This document shows positions 24,166 through 36,000 of a DNA stretch of 64,000 bases, piece after piece (the stretch's first letter is position 1; the number at the start of each line of letters is the position of its first letter). This DNA comes from Gavia stellata (taxonomy: Eukaryota > Chordata > Aves > Gaviiformes > Gaviidae), in contig NC_082616.1 of the NCBI RefSeq assembly GCF_030936135.1, positions 12,521,001 to 12,585,000 on the forward strand. Reading direction: 5' to 3'. The notes below the pieces were generated by a model. That model had not been told where the DNA came from. It did no database searches and saw only the letters and a list, made by a program, of their open reading frames with translations. Made by a program: the position numbers and the translations under genes.

Positions 24166-25939
24166 GGATAAAACCCCCCCGCTGCTCCTGTGGTTTTGTG
24201 AGGAAGGTGCGGGCGCCCGCAGCGCGGCCGCGCAGGGCCCCCCGACACGCGGATCCCGGCGCTCCCCTTCCAGGGCGCCCCTCGCCCCGAGAGCCGGGCG
24301 GGTGCCCGCGTCTCGCCGGGACTGTCGCGCCGCGGGCAGCACCCGGGGCTTTGCTGCCGGTTGGGCCCGTTTGGGGTTGGCCCCCAACGGCTCCCGGGGA
24401 GCCGCGGAGAGCAGCCGCGCAGGCTGAGCGCTCCCCGCCGCGGGAGAGCGGACTCCCCGCCTACAAACCCAGGCGTCCGATTTTGTAACAAGAATTTTAA
24501 TTAAAAAAAAAAAAAAAAGGGAAAAAAAAAAAGAGCTGTGTTTCGAGGGGAAAAAGAAAAAAAAAAAGGGAGAAGGAACCGGCGACAACGACGAACCGGT
24601 GTCGTTCCACCTCCCGGTGCCGCCGGCGCCCGCGGCCGCCTCCCCGCATCCCCCGGCGGCGTTTCGGCCGGGCCCGGCCCGGCGGGGCCCAGCGGGGCCG
24701 GGGGGGCCCCCGCGGGGAGAGGCGGCGAGCAGGGCCCCCCGCCCCCCCGGCCCCCCGCCCGCCGCCCCCGCGACTGCGTTTTTTCGGGGGAAAGCGGCTT
24801 TTTTCGGGCCGGCCGCCTTCGGCCCCGCTCCTCCGCGACACCCGCAGCTAGCGACAAACGGGGGGGGGAATTCTGTTCTATCTGTGACCGTGCCGCTGTA
24901 CAGCGCGGTGCCCCCCTGCAGCCGGCGGCCCCCGGCCCGCAGCTCCGCACCCCACCGCCCCCCCGGGCCGGGGGCCGTTCGCACGGGGGGGGAGCGCGGA
25001 AACTTCGGGTTCAGCCCCCGGGGATGCGCCGGCGGCTCAGCAGGTGGGGGGAAAGGGTTAACACCCGCGGCACCCCCAGGAGAACCGGGGGAGGGGGCTC
25101 GGGGGCAGAGAGAGGCGAGGCGCGGCCGGGGCTGCCCGGCGGCCGGCGGGGACCGAGCCCGGCCCGGCTGAAGTTGCGGCCGGATTCGGGCGGGCGCAGC
25201 CCCGGCTCGGAGCGGGTCTGGGCAGAGCCGGGGCAGCGGTGCGCTCCCTCGCCCTCCCCGGCCGTTTTAGGGTGGCAAAGGTGCTTTAAAAAAAAAAAAA
25301 AAAAGGGGGGGGGGAGGACTTGTCCGGTGTGCCGGGGCTGGGGCTGGGGCAGCGCCCGCCCCGTCCCGCCGGGGCTGGGCAGGGCCGAGCCGAGCCGGGC
25401 CGCTTCCACGCCCAAAGCGAAGAGATGAGCGGTACCGGGGCGCAGCACCCCGGCCCCGCCGTGCCCCTGCGCGCCTCTCCGCGCCGGCGCAGCCTCCGCC
25501 GGCCCCCGAGCCCTGGGCACAGCCTCCGCGCTCGGGCTGTTTTTTTTCCCTCTTCCTCTTATTTGTGTCTTTCCTCCTTCCTTGGCCCCCCCCCGCAGCC
25601 CCGCCGGGGGAGCCCCTGCCCAAAGCACCCGCGCCCGGGGGGGGCTGCCCGCCTTCGCGGCGGGGACGGCGCCGGCAGCCTGCCCGCCACCGGCGGAGCA
25701 AGGCGGCGGAGCGGCCCCGGCTTGGCCGGAGAGCCGGCCGGGCCGGCGGAGGAGCCGGCTTGCCAGCCCGGGGGGGCTCCGCCGGGGCCCCGGCCCCGCG
25801 GCCCAGCTGCGGGGGTACGCGGGCACGGGCGGGCGTTCCGCCCTCCAGCCGCAGCCTGCGAGCCGGGGGCGGGAGAGAAGGAAAATTGTCACTTTTTTCT
25901 TCTTCTTCTTTTTTCTTCTCCCCCCCCCCCGGCTCCGCT

Positions 25940-26455
25940 AAGTCTATAAAACCCGTTGTGTGGCCCTAACCTCCGTGGCCTTATATCTCCCATGCTGCCG
26001 GGCCAGCTCGGGCAGTCTATCTTTGCACAATATACAGTAGACTTCACAAAACAGCACAATGGGGGAGGCAGGGAGGTGAGCATGTTAGAGGCGTGCATAT
26101 TAAAGAGACGGAGGCAAAGGCAGCCCGGGCTGGGCCGGGCCGGGGAGGAGAAAAAAAGGAGAGACGGTTTGGGGGGGTGGGCCCCCTCCCTGTGCCTTCC
26201 CCCCCTTCTTTTTAGGGCCATTCAATTCATTGATGGGAGGCAGTCCATCCCGGAGTCAGGGAGCAGTGTCCTTTGCGTTTTGTTAGGGCTGTCACTCGTG
26301 CTCATTGTTAGGCGTGTTCTACATGTTGTATCCCATATGGCCAGCTGGGCCGGGGGACCCCTCACAAAACCCAAATTGTGCCCAGCTTTCAAAACCAGCA
26401 TTGTTGTCTGTGAAAGGAAGACGAATTAAAAATTCGTGCTATATCTATTCTGGAA
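25940..26455. promoter_or_regulatory. Candidate regulatory element downstream of NKX2-2
   Basis: About 500 bp of complex, moderately AT-rich sequence between GC-rich blocks, 2.2-2.7 kb past the NKX2-2 stop. It repeatedly carries SOX-like cores: ACAAT (about 26027 and 26056) and CATTGTT (26303-26309 and 26399-26405). It also has TTTATAG-like and TAATTT/AATTAAAAATT patches. It looks like a conserved non-coding element, but no alignment was possible. Confidence 0.35.
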
Positions 26456-26865
26456 AAAAAAAGGGGGGGGGGGGGCACACCAAGGAAAAAGAATCCCTCT
26501 CTCCTCTCCCCCCCTCTCTCTTTGAAGACTAACAGAGGCCCTCCTCTTCTCCCAGTGCCCGCTGACAAGTTTCTCTCTCGTTTCACAGGAAATTAGTCTC
26601 CCCCCAAAGACCCGAGCGCGTCTCCCCCGTAGAAGGCGGCGATGCCCGCTCCTGCGCCTCCAGCCCTCGGCGGAGCTCCGCGGGCCGCGCTGCGCGGAGG
26701 CCGCGGCGGGCGGCAGAACAAGGCTGCATTCAGGGCCGGTAATGGGATGCAGGCTGGCTCCCTGCGCGGCCCGGCCGTACCGCGCGGCGGGCTGGCACCT
26801 CCCGCTTCTCCCCCGGAGAAACGGCTCTTTCTTGTCCTGGCGCCTCGTTGTGCAAGGCAGGCCGT

Positions 26866-27473
26866 CAGAGGGAGAGGGAGAGGCAGAGAGAGGAAGGGAG
26901 GCCGAGGCGAAAAAAGGAAAGGAAGAAAAAGAAGAAAAAGCGACAGGAAAAATAAAGAAAAAAGAAAAGAAGGCGAAAGGAAAAGGAAGCAGAAAAATGC
27001 AAAGGAAAAGAAAGAGGAAAAGAAAGAGAACGAGAAAAAGAAAAAAGAAAAAGAAAAAGAAAAAGAAAAAGAAAAAGAAAAAGAAAAAGAAAAAGAAAAA
27101 GAAAAAGAAAAAGAAAAAGAAAAAGAAAAAAGGAAAAGGAAATAAAAAGGAAAAAGAAAAAGAAGAAAATAAAAAAGAGAAAAAAAGAAAAAGAAAAAGA
27201 AAATGGAAAAAGAAAAAGAAAAAGAAGAAAAGAAAAAAGAGAAAAAAGAAAAAGAAAAAGGAAAAAGAAAAAGAAAAGAAGAAATAAGAAAAAAGAGAGA
27301 GAAAAAAGAAAACGAAAAAGAAAAAAGAAAAAGAAAAAGAGAAAGAAAAGAGAAAGTCAAAAAGAGAAAAAAGAAAGCGAAAACAGAAGAAGAAAAGAGA
27401 AAAAAGGAAGGAAGAAAAGAAAAAAGAAAAAAAGAAGAAAAGAGGAAAAAGAAAAAAAAAAAGGGAGGGCAGA
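26866..27473. repeat. ~600-bp purine tract with a perfect (GAAAAA)14 core
   Basis: Almost pure A and G on the + strand for about 600 bp. It begins as GAGAGG-type sequence, passes into AAAAAG and AAAGAAA variants, and has a perfect GAAAAA array at 27047-27130. The opposite strand is pure pyrimidine, giving Phe/Leu/Ser-rich open frames of over 350 codons that are not genes. Confidence 0.95.
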
Positions 27474-28572
27474 AACCTCCAGCCCAACCATCCTTGGCGT
27501 GTTCAGCACCCCGGCAGAGGCAGCGGGGCTGCGCGGGGCCGCCGCCGTGCCCCGGAGTCGGGCGGCTGCCGGAGCAGCGCCGGGACGAGCCTTCCCCCGG
27601 GGCCCGGCCCCCCCCGCCCCGGCCCCGGCCCCCTCCCGCCCGCGGTTTCGGCAGCAGCCCCCCGGTTTGCCCCGCTGCCCCCCGCGCCCCGCTCCGCCCG
27701 CCGGGCTGGGATCGCGACACGCCCCGGGCATCGCGATTTGGGGCACAAGCTGCGCTCGCCCGGGCTGGGCCCCCCCGGTTTGGCCCCCTTTCTCCCCCTC
27801 CGCCCCCCCGGGGCAGGGGCCACGATGACCGATAATGGGCTGGAAGCCCCTTAAGCCCTGGAAATAACCGACTCTCGTCACCTATTGACTGTGGGGCTTA
27901 GTTTGGGACCGGGGTGGGGTTTTCGGGTCCTTTCAAGAGAGCCGGTCAATGAAAAGCTAATCCAATATTTACAAAGCGTAAGGGCAATCCTCGGCGGTGT
28001 TTATGGAGGGGCCGGCGGGGAAGGGCCGCGGGGGGGCCCGGGGGGGGCCGCCCCCCGGCGAGGCCGCTGCGGCGGGACGCGGCCCCGGGCGCTCCTTCGG
28101 GCAACGCGCGTCGTGACTTCGGGGGCGCGACGCTCCGCCGCCGCCCCACCGCCCGTTACCCCCGCCTCTGCAAATACCCCCCGCCCGCGGCCCGCCGCCC
28201 TCTCCCCGCAAAGGGAACGGTTTAGGGGTTTATTTGCTATTACCCCCCCGCGGCGCGGTGCGGGGCCGGGCGGGCGGCGGCCGCAGGGAGGCAGCAGAGC
28301 CCCGCGCAGCCCGGCGGAGGACGGGGGGGCGGCCCGCTACCCCTCCGCGCTCCCCCGGGGCCGGGCGGGGCGGGGGGAACCCGGGGGAGTCGAGGCACCG
28401 GCCCCCGAACCCCCTCCCCGTCGGGGCAGGGCCGCGGGCGGCCGCAGGGCGGCGCTGCCGGATAAGGGACGCGCCGTCGGGGCCGCCCCGTCCCCCGAGG
28501 GGTCCCGGCCGCCGCAGCGTCACCCCGGGGCGGGGGAAGAGGCCCTCACACCCGCCCGGTGAGGGGGCAGCG

Positions 28573-31500
28573 GCACGGACAGGACGGGGACCACTCCAGG
28601 GGTCAGCGGGAAGGGTCCCACCAGCACCCTGCCTCTCCCCGCTGTTGGAGGGAGCATCTCTGGGCCTACAGCCGCGGGTCCCAAGCCACTGCTTTGAAAT
28701 ACAGCGCAGAGCTCAAGGGGCGAAGTCATGGCGTGAAAATATCTGCCCCGTAACCCTTTTTAGGGGGGCAAGACAGCATAGCTACCCACGCTGGTGGGAC
28801 TGCTGCCCCCAGCAGCTTCAGGGCTTGAGCGGGCCCTCAAGAGCTGGGAACCCATCTTTTGGGCAACCACTGCTTCTCCAAGTCCTAGGCAGGGTTTGGT
28901 ACAAAGCATCCACCTCTATTTCATATAATTATGAGTGATTATACACCAGAAGACCAAACCAACCAGTGCCAGCGAAGGTATTGCAGCATCTCAGAAAGCT
29001 GAAGAGGTGACAGCGCACACGTGGTTTCCTCCCAGCACCCATCTCGTCTCACCCCTGCATGAAGTTTTGTGGTGGCAGCCCCGGGGGTGGCTGCAGCTGC
29101 CTTGGAACGCACCGGGGGCACTTACAGCTCGCATGCTTGAAGGCACTGAGGCAAATAAGCATGGCAGGCGAGTGCTTAAGGACACACCTTTTTGAACGAT
29201 CCAACTCAAAAGTGCTTTGGGAAAGACCAAATAAGCAGCAGCCAGTGGCTCCCCTTGCTGTGCCTTTAGCAAGTCTCCCCGGCACCAGCAGATAGCCCAC
29301 CGCTCTGCGCAGCAGCCACAGGGATGCTCAGCTGAGCTTTTGTCCTCCCTGTGCTATTCGGGTGGTTGTGACAGCCAAAACAAGCTTTAAAAGAATGTCA
29401 ATACTCACGTTGTGTCCAAAACAAGAGTCCAAGCTATGGTTCTGTCCCCACTTTTGGCCTTTGAAAGTGTCCGAGCAGCAGGTTAAAGCTCACAGCCAGC
29501 AACGCAGGATGCCTTTGTAACCAAAAAAATTCAATTCTGGGAAAGCATCAGCTTTCGTTCCCGAGAGCAGCATCGTGCGCTCACCCTCCTTACAGGGACC
29601 TCCCCAGGCTGACCCCATTAGGAAATGCTTCGGGAGAAACAGATACAGCCCTCACCAAAATGACCTACCAGGACAAGGCTCAGCACCACTCACCTCCACG
29701 CTACAGCGCCACTGGGGCACAGCCAGGGCTGCTCTGCCATTCTCTCTGGGGTGGAGCACGACGAGCACTCTCCAAAGCAGAGATCTCCATTTCTTCCCCA
29801 GGAGACAAGCCATTGCCAGCCCCAGAAAGCTCTGTTTTTCTTCACAGGCTCATCCATTCTGTGCTTATTTCTCACCAGGTGACACATCACTAAATTTTGC
29901 ATTTAATTCAGTAAACAGCAAGACTTTCCTTCAGCAGATTCACCATCCAATGAACCAACCAAGCAGCTAGATTTAACATTACCTTTAAAACATGGACTTG
30001 CATCAAAAACTGTTTTCACACAGAAATCACTCACACGCTTGCCCATCCCACAGGCATTTGCTGGTTTGGTTTTTTTTTTTTTTGCAAGGCAAATGGTAAC
30101 TAATGATACTTTCTATAGAAAGTAGACCCGGACACCTAGAAACGAACACAGCAGTGCCCGCTGGCTGGGGACGCTGGGGTGAAGACCTCGCTGGCCAGCC
30201 GTCCATCAGAAGTGCACCCACCCATGTTCCCTCACCGCACCGCTCCCACCTCGCACAGCCGGTGCTGTGGCTCCGTAGAGCAGCCAGCCTGGCAGCTGCC
30301 GCTCATGGGGGTGACACGAGCATTAGCTCCTCTGCCGCTCCTGCGTGCGCAGACCTTACCTGAGGGGTGGCTGTCACCCCACTTCCCAACACAAAAGCTT
30401 TCAGAGGCAGCTTCCAGCACCAGCACACCACCCCGGGTTTCTTCACGCTGCCCACACCAGCTGGCCCAGGGGGTCGGGCAGGAGGGACCCCTCCGTTCCC
30501 CCCCACTCCATGGCCCTTTCAGGCAGCAACCCCCTCCTCCCTGGCCATACCCATGGCCAGGACAGCTTGGTCCCCCCAAAACGTTCGAACAACCAGCAGG
30601 TCCAGAGATCCTGGGGTGCTCCAGCTGTTTGGCTGGAAAACGAAGGATTTAAGCCTGGAGTGGGTTACAGTTTGGGTGCAGCATCCCCTGCTCCCGCGTG
30701 TTCCACGGTGCTCTCCAAGTCCATCCCACAGATAAAAATGAGCATCAATGTGCAGTACGCCTCAAGGTGCCACAGGGCCATTCTGACATGCAAATCTGGC
30801 AATAAATTCTTTAAAAGGTTTTACACATCAGGCAAAAATAATCTAAACCATGAGTTATCACATCTCCATTTTAATGTTTAATATAGTTTATTGTTTTACA
30901 CAAATAAGGTCTGAGCACTTTGAGGTAACTGGGGTGCATATAATAGGCCCTAGTTCCACTTACATATTTGGGATTTAACTGCTAGATGTCAATGCTATCA
31001 ATAGAAAACGTTCAAGATGTGATGTAAAAACCTGAGAGCTCAGAGGAACCTGCCTTGAATTGTTGCAGATTCACTTAAACCGAGTCCCTTGATTCTGCAT
31101 AGAGATCTGCGGTATTTCATGGGGTTTAGCACCATTTCAGGGAGAAAGTTATCTGTGAGATAAAAACTGCAAGCAAAGCTGCTCAGAATAAATCGTGTAA
31201 AATCATATTGTCACCACCACAGCTCGGTCTGGTCAAACAGGCTGAACTACTTCAACTACATTTAAGGAAAGAACAGTTGAAAGAAACCAGCATACGTCTA
31301 TTCTGGCTATTCTGAGAAACAAACATACAAAGAATTCAAGCATCTTAACATACCAGAACCCACTGTGACCACATGGAATACATAGGATGGGGCAGGTTTG
31401 GGGGACTTCAAGCATAGGATCCTTTTAGCATCTAAGGCTGTATTTGTACAAGTAAACTAAGCAGTACTGGTGATCGTTCCTGGGAACAGCGTGCTGCACA

Positions 31501-34500
31501 GCACCAAACTGCCAGGAGAGTCCCTGCCTCTTCCCCGGATTACCGGAGCTTCGCTTCAGTGCCAGCCCCGAGGTCGTGGCAGGGGCTGCGTCCCCCAGCC
31601 CCCTGCCCTGCAGTCACACTGCCAATGTGAGTGGTCACCGAGGCTGATGGAGACGTGCGGGTTGCAAACAGCGCACAGGAGAACTTCTCTCTCCCCATGA
31701 CCTTTGGGATGCGTTGTACACATCTTGCAGGAAAGAGGCATTTGCAGGAAAAGAGTTCATCTCCCTGTTGTCCAAGACCGTAAAAAAAATCCCTGGCAAA
31801 CTGCCTCAGTGGTACAGCTTCCCAGCTATCTTCTTATTCAGACTTTGCCCCCCCCTGCCCCTTCAGTTTTAGTTGTCCTGCAAAAGCCTGAAAGTCACTG
31901 ACTCCTAAAAAAGATAAACACTGACTCCTAAAAAAGATAAACACACACGATTTGTTACCCAAGATCAGACCAGTAATTCAAGTTCAATATACTTTTGATA
32001 AAACGGCCTTAACTCCCCCGCATCTTCTATCCAAGGCGCAGCCCAGCCTTCATCCTCTGCTACACCACGGAGAAGGACTTGGCACTGTATCTTGCAGCTT
32101 AAAACAAGTTCCTGATCCCTCTTTGGTGCCGTTGTGACCTGCCCTGCTCCACCTACAGCAAGCAAGAGGGGTACAGTGCAGTGCTGCTCCCAGGGGAGCA
32201 GTGTTAGATAAGGAAGCTCATGTCCTGCAGCAGCCATTGGGTTTGCTTACTCCTCTTCCTCCCCTTTACGCTTCTGCTTCCGTAATCGCTCCAGTGGTTG
32301 AGGAAGTCTGGCCCATGGTGCAGCTCTCCTTCCACAACCTGTGCACAAGCAGAAATATGCTCAGTTCAGAAAACATGGCAGGAATCAGCCTGAAACACGT
32401 GCTTTCAAATAAAGCTACAGCAAAGCAACCTTTGACTTTTTTCCCCCCGGTATATTCACACGAGCCAGCAACAGCCGTAAGAGCCTAGTGAAAAGGATAT
32501 TGCAGTCCCCTTGACTGAACTGGGTGTAAGTCACACCCCACAGAGTGATCCTAGAAGACCCATTTATATACCAAACAAGTGACTTCTAACCTGACCTTAC
32601 TTTGTCCTAGAAGCGAGATGAGACATTGCCCTTGCTGAGACGTACGCAGAGCTCAGCGTGCGCCATGTGTATCCAAAGATTTTTTGGAATTCCCACACTG
32701 CTTTCCTCCCGGGTGGGGAGAGGCAGTGGCTACGTGTCAGACCCATCACTTTCACGCTCAAGTGCCATGATGACAGGCAGCAAGGAAAGGGAATTACTGC
32801 TGATTTTAGAGGTTGCCACAGAGCCCCGATCAAGGGACGATCACACCAGCCCTTCCCTTCTTGCACGCTGCTTACACGTGCATGCCAGGTAACCACGTCA
32901 TCTTCAGCATCTCCCAGTAAACCGGTAGAGATGTTTGGGGCAAACCCTGGCTCTGCCAGAAACCAGCCCAAGTTTTGCAGCACTGAGATCTCCTCCTTCC
33001 TTCAGCCCATCTCCTGGGCATGTGTAAAGGCCAGTGGAAAGAGGACACTGGCTAGCACTGTCACCTCACCCTGCATCACCACGCTCAAGCTCACGTCACC
33101 AGCAGCAGCCCGGAGCCTCTGGAGAGCCAAGCACAGCTTCCCAGGTAGGAGGTGGGAAAGGGTGTCCTCAAACCCACCAAACGGGCTGGGAAAGGGGGAG
33201 ATGGCGTCGTGCATTCATTGCCATCCATGCCACCCTCACAGATCCTTTGCCCCACTGACACTGCCTTCACATGCTCATCCATCAGGACCGCCAATAATCT
33301 AAATCTGTATGGGCTTATGTGCAACACGCATGAATTTACACACACGTTCAAGAAAGGGGAGGAAAGTGGTGCTGGCAGTGCTAGACATCTCATTAATTTA
33401 CTCCTGCCATAGCAGCATTTTGGCCAGGGTGAAAATACATTAGGTTCACGCAATTCTTACCACTGATTTCCAAAGACAAAGGCTTAAGGGTCAAAAGAAA
33501 GACTCACTCCCAGCTTATGCGATGCTTTTTGAAGTAATGGATGAATGTGGAACTTGCCTTTGATGGTCCCTTTCAGAGTTAGGTAACAGCTGGATGAAAA
33601 TCCACTACAAAAGAGAATTCAATGTTATCATTAGCAGTGATTTTCGATAGCAGCTGTTTGCTGCATTTTTCAGAAGACTACTTGATTTGTCCCTCTCGAG
33701 TGAGGCCACTTAAAACTCCATGTTATGGACAAAACAGCAACTGAAATGTCCCAGCTTTTTGTATTCTGGGTCTCTTAAGGTCAGTGTTTCAGAATGAGGC
33801 AAAAATAAAACTCAACCCAGAGTCAACAAAGAACAAACTGGTTAAGATGAGGAGGGACAGAGAAGTGAAGAAGGTATGGTCACCCAGCCTGCACCAGCAG
33901 GCATCTGCCCGCTCCTTGTGCATTTTGTCCCGGGTACTGCCCATATACAGTAACTATGACACCCCCTGCCCCCGTAATAAAGACTTGGGAAAAATACATC
34001 AGTGAAAATAGATGGATTACAAAATTAATCTAAAACGACAGAGGAATGGTAGTATTAAAAGAAATTTGCCTTTTTGCAGTCCAGGACATTCAGGACTATT
34101 TTCCCTTCTCCATTCTTCTTGAACCAAGTACTTTTGTGTTTACAATCTGTAAATACTGGTAACCTGATTATTAAACTGCAGCCTCAGTGCTGTGTGGTCC
34201 AATTTGACAGAAACCTGGTCAAAATTTGGTCTGTCCAAACTCACTTTGGAACAAATTAGTAGCAAATTAGTGACTGCCAGCTGGTACACATGATCACAAA
34301 ATCATGACATTGCTGTCTTTAGTGTGAGTGGGAATTTTCAGAAGGGATTTCAAAAAGAAAAGGATTATGGCAGTGGCACATCAGCTCTGGGAAAACGCTT
34401 CAGCAAAAAGCATATGAACAATCAAGCTCCATCTATACTGATACGTAGGGGTCCATCTCCTGCTGATCCCAAGCCCACCGAAGTCTGAAGACACCTATTA

Positions 34501-36000
34501 ACCTCATTAAAGAATGCTTTTGCCTTTGGAAGACTTAGACTTCAGAAAATATTTTTTTCTGGAGACCCCAGCATCTGTGAAGGAATAAATCAACTCAATG
34601 GCATGCTTTAAGCCATCTGGCCCAAGGTATCATCAGTTTTTTACCACTGCCATAAAAAACCTAAATTAGTCTAGACTTTCCCTTGAGCTAAAACGATTGT
34701 GCAAGTATTTAAATAGGAACCTAAAGTAACCACTGTTAAACTTGATCCCCCTTTCAGCTCAAACGTAAAGCTGAAGCATGGCAGTAAAACAAGGTAAGGC
34801 TGTTTTTCCATAACCAGTCAATTTTGTTTGGCTTAAACTAAAAATCTAGGGCTGGCTTTTCATTTATAGCCATGCTTTGTATCTAGGTTAAGGACTTTAA
34901 AGTATGCTAAAGTTAGATCTACTTGCTTTTACCTCTCAGTTACTACTGAGGTCAGATCTTCAGCTAGTGGAAACCAGCGCCTCTCCATTAGAGCCCGTGG
35001 GGTGTAACACTTGCTTCAGCTGAGAGCAAACTGCTACAAATGTGCTCTCTTCTTCACAAATCACCACAGGTCACAGCTCCGGAGGAGCTCCTGGACAACT
35101 TTCTGTATAATTCATGATCGCTTCCTGGAGTAAATAATGCTTTCTGCCCTCCCCACGCGCCTTCGGTTATTGTGCTCCTTCAAAGGCTGGTCAAATAAAA
35201 GTTTGACGATTATTTTATTTTAAGAATAACTGTTTACCCATCTTCCCTATTCTACCTGTATCTTGTTTACCACCTCTTACAACAGCAAGAAGTCACTGCC
35301 AGGTAACCCCTTTCATTTCAGCCCTCTCCTTGGTAAGTAAGGACGCGCAGCCTTCGGTCACGCTGTTGCTCTGTGGCTGAGCTACATAGTTCCACTGCAA
35401 GAAAAATATGCCACACTTTCTTCAATTCTTCGGGTAAAGGGCTGACACCCAACCCTTGTCATGCCTCCAGCTTTCCACTGCCTTCTTACCCTTAAAGCAT
35501 ATTCACTGCGCACACCAGCCACGTCTCATTCGCCAAACATCCTTCATAGAGAGGGGCAACATGGCTGGTTGTGGACAGCAGGATGCTGGGGGACAGCTTG
35601 CGCTGGTGGTGGAGGTGACACAGGGCTGGTGGCGGGTGCTGGAGGGGATGCGGGACCAGCTCAGACAAAGAACAGTTCGTCAGGTGAGAGCAGCTCCACC
35701 ATCACAGCTCTCACTCAACATGGTCATTATTTGGGTGTGTTTCATGCGAGATAAATATGAACGTAATTCAGAAACTGAAGCGAATGGGTCTTTGCATATG
35801 TTTGAGACAAAGGTTTTGGAAATGTGAAGGAGCTGGATTTTCAGTAGCACCACCAATAAAGCCTAGGTCATCGCATCTCATGCAAAGCACGAGAAGTTTA
35901 GTCCCAATATCATCCTCTGCTCACACTCTGGCTACATCAGGTCAACGCAGAAAGTGGTACCCACCTGGGTTTCGGGAGGTTCCTGTTCCATCTCAGCTAC
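28573..36000. other. Intergenic region between NKX2-2 and NKX2-4, first part; no gene seen
   Basis: Single-copy, moderate-GC sequence. A POU octamer ATGCAAAT (30788-30795) lies in an AT-rich patch (30770-31230) that may be regulatory. A 23-bp direct repeat is at 31896-31941. Further AT-rich stretches occur at 33480-34030 and 34240-35300. Open frames are short and unrecognised. Confidence 0.6.
31896..31941. repeat. 23-bp perfect tandem duplication
   Basis: CACTGACTCCTAAAAAAGAT plus AAA is repeated exactly at 31896-31918 and 31919-31941, with a few further matching bases. It is a simple local duplication. Confidence 0.9.

Larger units (their letters stand above)
23725..24190 (+). other. NKX2-2: NKX2-2 3' untranslated region with microsatellites
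   Basis: This follows the NKX2-2 stop codon. It holds three microsatellites in about 200 bp: a CA/CCCA run (about 23744-23789), a GA run (about 23812-23838) and an ATT run (about 23896-23937). They are followed by T and G runs and a unique AT-rich stretch. AATAAA occurs at 24104-24109 and 24160-24165; either would give a 3' UTR of roughly 400-460 nt. The right limit is an estimate. Confidence 0.65.
24191..28572. other. GC-rich flank downstream of NKX2-2; no gene recognised
   Basis: CpG-rich blocks (about 24190-25860, 26630-26860, 27490-28570) are separated by A runs, an AT-rich candidate element (25940-26450) and the purine tract. Long open frames on both strands reflect composition. An A run at about 24501-24517 could be an alternative 3' end for NKX2-2 or a retroposed tail, but no source sequence is recognisable. 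Confidence 0.6.

Noticed and set aside
26426-27720. 350-375 codon Phe/Leu/Ser-rich frames on the minus strand, and Lys/Glu-rich frames on +
   Set aside because: They are translations of the GAAAAA purine tract.
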